A stretch of DNA of 25,480 bases from Calditrichota bacterium (lineage in GTDB: Bacteria; Calditrichota; Calditrichia; RBG-13-44-9). A model generated the notes under the pieces. That model made no database searches and was not told the origin of the DNA. It worked only from the letters and a program-made list of their open reading frames with translations. Below are positions 16,228-22,671 of the stretch, piece by piece (position 1 is the stretch's first letter; each line of letters opens with the position of its first letter). The DNA is taken from NCBI GenBank assembly GCA_024276455.1, contig JAJRXE010000133.1, forward strand, positions 1 to 25,480, read 5' to 3'. The translations under genes were made by a program, and so were the position numbers.

Positions 16228-16412
16228 AAACCAATTTTAAATAAATTTTCCGGGGAATTGGCGGGCAACCGGTAAGGGAAAATGTAGATTCTGCGGGTTT
16301 TGGCGGTGTCGGTGAAGCGTACAGCGGGGAAAATATTTTCTCCGCAGTCGCGCGGAAACACTTCTTCCCTCTGTCGTATACCGGGAGCGGGAGCCCTCAG
16401 CAGAAACTCAAC

Positions 16413-16442
16413 GGGCGGGAAAAAACCACCTCTTTCCCGCCC
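16413..16442 (-). terminator. Strong hairpin after the porin gene, no T-tail
   Basis: GGGCGGGAAA (16413-16422) and TTTCCCGCCC (16433-16442) form a perfect 10-bp stem with a 10-nt loop, 21 nt past the porin stop codon at 16464. Reading the minus strand, the stem is followed by GTTGAGTTTCTG, not a T-run. It may end the porin transcript with help, or protect its 3' end. Confidence 0.5.
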
Positions 16443-16463
16443 TCCGCATTCCTGCTGATGATT

Positions 16464-17549
16464 TCAGAAGTTCACTCCCAACTGGCTGCGAATAAAGAGC
16501 GACTGGTCGATTTCGGGATCGGTGGGAACCTGCCATTCCACATTGATTTGAAAGCGGACCTGTTTTCCGAAATTCAGCGCCGGGCCGGCGCGGAAGTAAA
16601 ATTTCTCATCTTTTTCGAATTGCCGATCCGGATCAATAAACGCAATTCCCGCCGCCAGTTCCCATCCGTCCAGACCGGCCAGATTGGCATTCGGCTTCGC
16701 CCATTTCTGGCGAAATCGACCGGAAAGATCGAACGCCAAAAATCCCCGATCCTCGTCGCTCTGAATGAACTGCCGGGAGAATGCGCCGATTGCCAAACCA
16801 CCTTCCACTTCCAGCCCTCCGGGAAGGTAAATCCCAAAATCCGGAGCGATGGCGTAAACAGGTCCCAGATTGTTTGTTACAGTGGTGTGACTCCCCAGAT
16901 AGTTTACCACGGCCGAAAGGCCCAACTCCACCACCTCGCTGGCCGGATAAGTCAGGCGTGCGGCAACCATTTTGCCATTGTTCATATTCTGGGTCTTTTC
17001 TCGCAGAGGAATTTCGGCGACTCCTTCTCCGGAACCATTGCTGTAATTGAGGGCAAAGTGCAAATTCTGGCCCAGTTTTCCACCGAATTCCATTCCAATG
17101 TGCCGACCGGCTAAAAAAGAGACCACCAGGAAGGCGTTGGCGGCGCCGCGCTCAATTAGTAAAAGGTCTCCGGAGCTGCGCAGTTGTTCCCGCCACACCG
17201 GCACTTTAAACTGTCCCAACCGAAGATAGTAATCATCGTACAGTTTCAGGTGAACATACCCGTCTTTTAAACGGGGACGATTGTCTCGCACGTCAAATTC
17301 CACTTCCGAAGCAATCCAGGGGGTAACCTGCATATTGACCTGCAGGCGCACCCGCCGCATTCGGAACCCCCGATTGACTTTCAAATCGTTATTCTCAACC
17401 GTGGGACTGTACCCATATTGCCCCTGCACTTTCCCGGAATATTTCCAGGACTGGGATTTGCTCGCCACAACATTTTGGGATTCCCCGGATTGAATTCCCA
17501 AAATCAACCCCACCAATACAACCATAGTAAAACAGCGGTGTAAATTCAT
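16464..17549 (-). CDS. Phosphate-selective porin of the OprO/OprP family
   Basis: An outer-membrane channel of 361 residues. It has a signal peptide (MNLHRCFTMVVLVGLILGIQ, cleaved near SGES/Q) and alternating hydrophobic beta-strands throughout. The family's recognisable N-terminal strands are GFRMRRVRLQVN, WIASEVEFDVRDNRPRLKDGYVHLKL and LRLGQFKVPVWREQL (quoted in part: VRLQVNMQ, DGYVHLKL, RLGQFKVPV). It ends in a terminal Phe (SQLGVNF), the signal for barrel assembly. Substrate preference cannot be read from sequence. However, its own Pho-box-like promoter (17582-17615) and its place directly upstream of pstS make phosphate or polyphosphate the best guess. GGAGG lies 4-5 nt before the ATG. 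It is separated from pstS by a strong hairpin, so the two genes probably form separate, co-regulated transcripts. Confidence 0.88.
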   Translation of the reverse strand: MNLHRCFTMVVLVGLILGIQSGESQNVVASKSQSWKYSGKVQGQYGYSPTVENNDLKVNRGFRMRRVRLQVNMQVTPWIASEVEFDVRDNRPRLKDGYVHLKLYDDYYLRLGQFKVPVWREQLRSSGDLLLIERGAANAFLVVSFLAGRHIGMEFGGKLGQNLHFALNYSNGSGEGVAEIPLREKTQNMNNGKMVAARLTYPASEVVELGLSAVVNYLGSHTTVTNNLGPVYAIAPDFGIYLPGGLEVEGGLAIGAFSRQFIQSDEDRGFLAFDLSGRFRQKWAKPNANLAGLDGWELAAGIAFIDPDRQFEKDEKFYFRAGPALNFGKQVRFQINVEWQVPTDPEIDQSLFIRSQLGVNF

Positions 17550-17864
17550 AATGCCTCCGTGTTTTATTTTATTTCTCCCTCAAAATAATTGTTCTGTGTT
17601 ACAATTTGGTTAAAATTAGAATTATTTCGAAAAGTGAAACAACAAATTGTAGAATCCGGGAAAGAACCAGAAAAAGGAAGGCAAAAGTTCAAGGGACTCG
17701 GTTCTTCGGGAAAAGAGATCGAGATTACCTGCCGAATCTTACGGGCAAATTTCCGCCCGAACTATTTTCAGGGAAAAAACAGCATTGGGAAAATGGATGT
17801 CGGTTTTTCCGGGTTAATTGGAACAAATCATTCAATGCACTTGCCGGCAAAAGGAACCGGAGCA
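17550..17864. other. Intergenic region between the signalling operon and the porin
   Basis: 315 bp. The left 70 bp holds the porin leader and Pho-box promoter. The remaining 250 bp shows no gene I trust, only overlapping plus-strand frames without ribosome-binding sites. It carries small palindromes, among them TTGCCGGCAA near 17844 and a CGGGC/GCCCG hairpin, none with a T-tail. Confidence 0.5.
17582..17615 (-). promoter_or_regulatory. Pho box and -10 element of the porin promoter
   Basis: On the minus strand TTTTAAC-CAAA-TTGTAAC fills 17598-17615, again two heptamers 4 bp apart. TATTTT (17582-17587) follows exactly 10 nt later. The same spacing as at pstS makes chance unlikely. The porin ATG lies about 32 nt beyond the -10. 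Confidence 0.75.
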
Positions 17865-19001
17865 TCAGGCCAATATTTTAATGGGACCTTTCAAATTGTC
17901 CGTTTCGGCGAAATTCAAAATTCGAATTTTGAGTACTTCGGAAATTTCGTGTCCCTTAGGAATTAAAAGGGTTCCCATTTTTGTGTAAACATTATCCGCC
18001 AGCACCATACCGACTTCAACTTTTTCCGGTGGGACACTTTTCACCACAAAGCCCTCCCAGACCTGCAGCACTTCGGCTTCCAGAGCCGCCAGGATTTCCG
18101 GGTCGTACCATTCTTTGTGCGCCCGAATTTCTTCCAGCGCCTTTTCCGGGTTGCCGGTCTTTTCCAGATAGGCATTGTAATCCGACGCAATCTTCAACAC
18201 CCGGGCCAGGAAGGGAATTTGTTTTCCCCGCACATTGTCCTCCGGCATCCCACCGCCGTCAAATTGTTTTTCCTGGTAAATAATCGCTTTGGCCACTTCT
18301 TCCAGACGTGGAATGTGCTGAAGCAGTTTGTGCCCGATTTGCATGTGCTGGTAAAACATGCGCTCTTCCACTTCGGTCAGCTCTTCGCCTTCGTACTTCT
18401 TTTTAACGATGTAACCGGGCACAGTGACACACCCGATGTGGGAGAGCAGAGCGGTTACTTCCGCCTGCCACATTTTCTCGTAATTCAAGCGATTGGCAAT
18501 GCCTTTGGTTAATTTCTGAATGCGCACCGAACGACTAAATGCTTCCGGATTCACACTGGAAAGGATTTCCACCAGGAGCTTAATCGTACCACGCAGAGTT
18601 TGTTCCAGTAGCTGTTTCTCCGCCTGTTTCAAGCGGTACTGTTCAATGCCGTCGGTAATGGCGGCTTTCAAACTTTCCGGTCCGCACGGTTTGGTCAGAA
18701 AACGGAAAATCTGCCCCTCGTTAATCACCGCAATGGCGTCCTCCAGATCGGCCTGGCCGGTCAGCAAGATGCGGGTTGTATCAGGGGAAAGCTCCTTCAC
18801 CCGGGAGAGGAATTGCACCCCGTTCATGCCGGGCATTCTTAAATCCGACACCACCACGGCAAAGGGGCCCTGGGAGGCGATCAGTTCCAGTCCTTTTTCA
18901 CCGCTGGTGGCGGTTTCCATTTTGACAAACTTTCGCAGATTACGCCGAAAGCTTTCCAGAACAAACGATTCGTCATCCACAAAAAGGACTTTTTCATTCA
19001 T
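17865..19001 (-). CDS. Response regulator with degenerate HD-GYP-like output domain
   Basis: A 378-residue protein from the ATG at 19001. The receiver (about 1-120) is intact: DDE at 9-11, phosphoacceptor Asp53 in VVSDLRMPGMNG, and FLTKPC. The second half aligns by eye with HD-GYP c-di-GMP phosphodiesterases (RpfG type), but catalytic residues are changed. The HDxG motif reads LSHIG near 187, the HHE motif reads YQE near 242, and the GYP loop is DGGGMP near 248; the fold-framing IPFLARVLKIASDYNAY remains. It therefore probably no longer hydrolyses c-di-GMP as canonical enzymes do and may bind a ligand or partner instead. A GTG at 19013 is an alternative start. The ATG overlaps the previous gene by 8 bp (ATGAATGA). 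It is the last gene of the three-gene operon. Confidence 0.85.
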   Translation of the reverse strand: MNEKVLFVDDESFVLESFRRNLRKFVKMETATSGEKGLELIASQGPFAVVVSDLRMPGMNGVQFLSRVKELSPDTTRILLTGQADLEDAIAVINEGQIFRFLTKPCGPESLKAAITDGIEQYRLKQAEKQLLEQTLRGTIKLLVEILSSVNPEAFSRSVRIQKLTKGIANRLNYEKMWQAEVTALLSHIGCVTVPGYIVKKKYEGEELTEVEERMFYQHMQIGHKLLQHIPRLEEVAKAIIYQEKQFDGGGMPEDNVRGKQIPFLARVLKIASDYNAYLEKTGNPEKALEEIRAHKEWYDPEILAALEAEVLQVWEGFVVKSVPPEKVEVGMVLADNVYTKMGTLLIPKGHEISEVLKIRILNFAETDNLKGPIKILA

Positions 19002-20211
19002 GATCTTCTGCACTCTCCATGTTTTTTAAACAACGATCTGCCCACCACTGGGCCTTGTCCTTTACGCCTACCTTCTCTAAATATTCGTCTGCGAAATAAG
19101 ATAATTGACCCGTTTTTTCCGTTCCGGAGAGTTGATTTGCCAGACCATTGGCAACGTGAACCAGGGTCAGCAGGCTCATTTCTTTGTGAACACACTCCAT
19201 GGGACGGTGATGGAAGGCAATGGCTTCAATAATAATGTCCGACGCTCCCCACAAGCCCAGCAAGTAGGCTCCCACTTCGCCATGGGTGACCCCGAATATC
19301 TCTTTCTCCGCTTCCCAGAGGGGCAGGTCTTTTTCGCGCGCCAGGTTGAAAGCCTGTTGGTACGATTCGTAAAAATTGTCTGCGAAAATCAACTTACCGG
19401 CATCGTGCAGCATTCCCGCTAAAAATGCCTCGCTTTGCCAGGCCCGATTATTTCCCTCCTGTTCCGCCATGCATTTGCACAGCAAACCAACCGTGGTACT
19501 GTGATTGAACACATTTTCCAGAGAGAATGCCCGCAGCTTTTCGGCATCGAAGCTGGAGAAAAATTTCATGGAAAGCACCATGGATTTGATGGCATCCAGA
19601 CCAATAAATTTCACCGCTTCGGTCGGATCGGCAACGTTTCTGCGCAAACCGAAGTAAGCGGAGTTCACCAGTTTCAAAATTTTGGCGGTCATGCTAACGT
19701 CCCGGGCAATGATTTTACCGATTTCCTGCACGGAGGCATCGGGATCTTTCAAAACCGTAATCAATTCCGTGTACAATTTCGGCAGACTTGGCAAGCGATC
19801 GATATTGGAAATAACTTCCTTGAGTTTTTCATTATTCAGCATTTTGCGAATGGCAAATGCCCGCTCAATGGTTTTGCGCAGAATATCCGGCTCGCACGGT
19901 TTAGAAAGGTATTGGTGACTGGGGCCAATGGTGCGGTAAACCATCTCTTCGTTAGCCTGCCCGGAAAGAATAATGCGCACCATGTTGGGGTAAAGCTGAC
20001 TTACCTGCTTCAGTAATTGTGCCCCATCGGTGCCGGGCATCCGAATATCCGTTACAATCACATCGTAAGGTTCCCGGGCAAGAACCTCCAGCGCTTCCGC
20101 ACTACTCTGCACAAACGCCATCTCCCATTCCTGGCGCAGGGGGTGCAACATTCTCTTCAATCCCTGCAGGACATTGACTTCGTCGTCGACGAATAAAACT
20201 TTCTTCTTCAT
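18994..20211 (-). CDS. Response regulator with HDOD output domain
   Basis: A 405-residue protein. The receiver (about 1-120) has DDE at 9-11, Asp55 in VIVTDIRMPGTDG, and YLSKPCEP. An HDOD domain (about 140-345) follows, marked by LPSLPKLYTELITVL, IGKIIARDVSMTAKILKLVNSAYFGL, EAVKFIGLDAIKSMVLSM and LHDAGKLIFADNFYESY. HDOD proteins are HD-related signalling modules, usually without catalysis, tied to c-di-GMP, motility or stress control. I start it at the ATG at 20211, because AGGTGGAG (20221-20228) lies 9 nt upstream. A GTG at 20226, directly after the kinase stop, lacks a site. It is co-transcribed with the PAS kinase before it and overlaps the next regulator by 8 bp. Both receivers may accept phosphate from the same kinase. 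Confidence 0.9.
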   Translation of the reverse strand: MKKKVLFVDDEVNVLQGLKRMLHPLRQEWEMAFVQSSAEALEVLAREPYDVIVTDIRMPGTDGAQLLKQVSQLYPNMVRIILSGQANEEMVYRTIGPSHQYLSKPCEPDILRKTIERAFAIRKMLNNEKLKEVISNIDRLPSLPKLYTELITVLKDPDASVQEIGKIIARDVSMTAKILKLVNSAYFGLRRNVADPTEAVKFIGLDAIKSMVLSMKFFSSFDAEKLRAFSLENVFNHSTTVGLLCKCMAEQEGNNRAWQSEAFLAGMLHDAGKLIFADNFYESYQQAFNLAREKDLPLWEAEKEIFGVTHGEVGAYLLGLWGASDIIIEAIAFHHRPMECVHKEMSLLTLVHVANGLANQLSGTEKTGQLSYFADEYLEKVGVKDKAQWWADRCLKNMESAEDHE

Positions 20212-20220
20212 CCCTCCGTA

Positions 20221-20228
20221 CTCCACCT
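20221..20228 (-). promoter_or_regulatory. Ribosome-binding site deciding the HDOD regulator start
   Basis: AGGTGGAG on the minus strand, 9 nt from the ATG at 20209-20211, overlaps the kinase stop codon and the alternative GTG at 20224-20226. It favours the ATG and implies translational coupling with the kinase. Confidence 0.55.
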
Positions 20229-21903
20229 ATTTAACGGGAATTTCAATTTTAAAGGTGGTCCCTTTTCCTTCTTCTGTTTCGAAAGAAAGGGTTCCACGGT
20301 GTTTCTCTACCACCACATTGTAGGCGATGGCCAATCCCTGCCCGGTTCCTTTACCCACTTCTTTGGTGGTAAAAAACGGATCGAAAATCTTGTCCCGAAT
20401 TTTCTCCGGAATTCCCGGGCCGGTATCGCTGATGAATACCTGAACCATATCGCCAGCCTGGCGGGTCCGAATGGTAATTTTTCCTTTTTCCTTTCCGTTT
20501 TTCCCCACCACATCGCCAATGGCATGGGCGGCATTCACAATAATATTCAGGAACACCTGATTCAGCTCGTCCGGCAAGCACACCACCTCCGGCAAAGCCG
20601 GATCGAACTCGGTGACCACTTCGGCCACATATTTCCACTCGTTGCGGGACACGGTAATAGTATTTTCCAGCGCTTTGTTAATGTCGGTGAGCTTCTTTTC
20701 CGAAGTTCCCGGATGAGAGAATTCTTTCATGGCTTTCACAATTTTGGAGACCCGCTGCACACCTTCCAGGGATTGCTCCAGCGCCCGGGGAATTTCCTCC
20801 CAGAGAAAGTCGAGATCAATCTCATCCGCCAAATCATCGATCTCCTGATTCAAAGCGGAATCTACTTTTCCCTGCTTGCTTACTTCCCTTAATTGCCCAA
20901 ATTTTTTCATTAAACGGGTAATATCGGCGTAGGTGTCCTGTAAAAATCGCAAATTATCGCCCACGTATTGAATAGGGGTATTGATTTCGTGGGCAATCCC
21001 CGCCGCCAATTGCCCAATGGATTCAAGTTTCTGTGCCTGGGTTAATTGCATTTCCAACAATCGCCGCTCGGTAACTTCGGTTGCCAGTAAAATAAATCCG
21101 GCGTATTCCCCTTTTTCATTCTTGAAAGGGTTGACCGTCATGCTCAAAAATCCATCTTTTCCGTCGGGACGCTCGTAGCGAATGTATTCCCAGCGACTGG
21201 TCTTTTCTTCCTCTCGACTTTCGGCAATCCGCTCCAGTACTTCCTTCCAATCCCAACGGATTCCCGAGGCGAGAAACACTTTTCCCACCACCTCCCGGGC
21301 GGGAATGTTGAAGATCCGTTCGGCGGCCCGGTTCCAACGGGTCACCCGGTCCTGTTTGTCCACCCCAATCAGGGCGGAAGAAAGCGCCGATAAAAGATTT
21401 TCGGTTTCCCGGTGCGCCTTTCGCAACTCTTCTTCAATTTTTACCATGTGGCTCACATCGCGAACCGTGGCAATGACCCGCAGTTCGCCGTCAAGACGAA
21501 GTTTGTTCAGACTAATTTCCACCGGAAAGCTGTTTTCCTGCTTGGTCCGCGCCAGAATACGAACCGGATGCCGGGTGCGAATGTTTTTTTTGCGCTGAAT
21601 AATATGAATTAACTGCTTAACGTATTTGGGATCGTATTCGGAATCAAGCAACTGCGTAAACCGCTTCCCCACCAGTTCCGCTTTGGAAAATTGAAACATT
21701 TTCTCCGCACCTTCATTTACAAACAAAATATACCCTTGGGTATCGACCACAAAAATTGCATCCGGATTCATTTCCACCAGTTTTTCCAGAATATTGTGGG
21801 CTTCCAGATTTTTCAGTAATCGTTTTAACCTGGAGGGCTTTTTACTGACTTCCTCGGGTTCAAGGGGCTCGGTGCGGGCGTTTGTTTCCTTGCGAGAATT
21901 CAT
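20227..21903 (-). CDS. PAS-PAS sensor histidine kinase, soluble
   Basis: A 558-residue kinase with no membrane segment. Two PAS domains occupy about 40-155 (MNPDAIFVVDTQGYILFVN) and about 165-285 (LIGVDKQDRVTRWNRAAERIF), the second ending in a PAC-like strand region. A short helix leads to the phosphoacceptor motif GIAHEINTPIQYVGDNLRFL, with His near 305. The ATPase domain runs from about 400 to the end: NIIVNAAHAI, ISDTGPGIPEKI, FDPFFTTKEVGKGTGQGLAI. All kinase boxes are present. Good Shine-Dalgarno (GGGAGG, 5 nt from ATG) and a sigma-70-like promoter at 21940-21968 mark it as the first gene of an operon with the HDOD and HD-GYP-like receivers. It probably senses a cytoplasmic cue such as redox state or a small ligand; the PAS cofactor cannot be told. 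Confidence 0.93.
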   Translation of the reverse strand: MNSRKETNARTEPLEPEEVSKKPSRLKRLLKNLEAHNILEKLVEMNPDAIFVVDTQGYILFVNEGAEKMFQFSKAELVGKRFTQLLDSEYDPKYVKQLIHIIQRKKNIRTRHPVRILARTKQENSFPVEISLNKLRLDGELRVIATVRDVSHMVKIEEELRKAHRETENLLSALSSALIGVDKQDRVTRWNRAAERIFNIPAREVVGKVFLASGIRWDWKEVLERIAESREEEKTSRWEYIRYERPDGKDGFLSMTVNPFKNEKGEYAGFILLATEVTERRLLEMQLTQAQKLESIGQLAAGIAHEINTPIQYVGDNLRFLQDTYADITRLMKKFGQLREVSKQGKVDSALNQEIDDLADEIDLDFLWEEIPRALEQSLEGVQRVSKIVKAMKEFSHPGTSEKKLTDINKALENTITVSRNEWKYVAEVVTEFDPALPEVVCLPDELNQVFLNIIVNAAHAIGDVVGKNGKEKGKITIRTRQAGDMVQVFISDTGPGIPEKIRDKIFDPFFTTKEVGKGTGQGLAIAYNVVVEKHRGTLSFETEEGKGTTFKIEIPVK

Positions 21904-22193
21904 CCCTTCCTCCCATATTCAAAGAACAAAAATTTCACCAGAATAAGGCTCCTTTTTTCTCATTTCAAGTTAAATTTTCGTCTTTTTTGAATAAATATTT
22001 ACTAACTAATTCAAATTTGCCACAAATTCACACTTTTTGGAGCAATCATTCCACCGAATTTTCAATGATTTTCCGGATTTGAGAAGAAATTTGGAAAAGC
22101 TTGGACAGCGCCAGAGTAAAGACAATACTTCTCCAGTCAAGTTTGCCCCTGGCAGGAAAAAAAGCCAACAGGAAAAAATTCTAAAAAGCGGGA
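21904..22193. other. Intergenic region upstream of the PAS kinase operon
   Basis: 290 bp, AT-rich toward the kinase. It holds the promoter above; near 22150-22180 is a pyrimidine-rich minus-strand stretch with a loose CCTG..GGC/GCCAGG hairpin that could end the gamma-glutamylcyclotransferase transcript. No gene is seen. Confidence 0.45.
21940..21968 (-). promoter_or_regulatory. Sigma-70-like promoter of the PAS kinase operon
   Basis: On the minus strand TTGAAA (21963-21968) and TATTCT (21940-21945) are 17 nt apart, and the kinase ATG follows about 37 nt after the -10. Both hexamers keep the most conserved positions. Confidence 0.5.
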
Positions 22194-22631
22194 TTAAAAA
22201 GAATTCTTTCTGCGACTGGCCAGATACTGCACGTAATCCCCGCCTGGTATTACCCGGGTTCCTTCGCGGCTTCCGTTGTACACATAAATCCAGGCCTTCC
22301 GGGTTGAACCGTTTTGCAGATGAACCGTCTCCAGCAGCCGGAGGTACAGGCTCTGCTCCGGTTGATCCGGCCGGTAATCTTCGTAAACGTCCAATCTGGA
22401 AAAAACCGTTTTTGCATCCAGTACCCGGTACAAATCGCCCACCACCCGGTCTGCGGTCCGGTCGGAGGGAATAAGTCCCGGATAAGCTCCCAGATCTAAT
22501 AGCCGTCCCTGGTACATTGCCTTCCCAAGAAATACCACCCATCTTCCCAGGAATTTTTCCAGCGGGAATTGGGCACCTCGTCGCAAGGTGCCGTAAATAA
22601 ACAGAAGTTCTTGTCTCGTCTCTCCGTTCAT
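22194..22631 (-). CDS. Gamma-glutamylcyclotransferase-fold protein (YtfP/GGCT family)
   Basis: A 145-residue cytoplasmic protein of the cyclotransferase fold. The substrate-loop motif FIYGTLRRG lies near residues 11-19, and a strand-turn LLDLGAYPGLI and VVGDLYRV follow. LDVYEDYRP carries the Glu that acts as acid/base in active family members. It ends with WIYVYNG and a short basic tail. Such enzymes release 5-oxoproline from gamma-glutamyl amines or peptides, but many bacterial members have unknown substrates. The start is uncertain. The ATG at 22631 gives a normal length but has no clear ribosome-binding site, while a TTG at 22682 would overlap the Omp85 gene by 11 bp and add 17 non-family residues. 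It follows the Omp85 gene closely and may ride on its transcript. Confidence 0.85.
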   Translation of the reverse strand: MNGETRQELLFIYGTLRRGAQFPLEKFLGRWVVFLGKAMYQGRLLDLGAYPGLIPSDRTADRVVGDLYRVLDAKTVFSRLDVYEDYRPDQPEQSLYLRLLETVHLQNGSTRKAWIYVYNGSREGTRVIPGGDYVQYLASRRKNSF

Positions 22632-22671
22632 TACATTTGCCAAACCGATTTTCAGTCTGTGCTGATCATTC

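Larger units (their letters stand above)
16163..16463. other. Intergenic region between porin and pstS
   Basis: 301 bp. It holds the pstS Shine-Dalgarno and Pho-box promoter on its left, and a strong GC-rich hairpin (16413-16442) just after the porin stop codon on its right. The middle 150 bp shows no gene. Confidence 0.6.

Noticed and set aside
17589..17966. Plus-strand frames of 125 and 91 codons between porin and signalling operon
   Set aside because: Two overlapping frames compete, both run into the stop region of the regulator gene on the other strand, and neither has a family match or a good start site.
22006..22542. Minus-strand open frame of 178 codons overlapping the cyclotransferase gene
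   Set aside because: The overlapping frame at 22194-22631 has clear family motifs; this one is rich in Arg/Gly/Pro and is a frame shadow.
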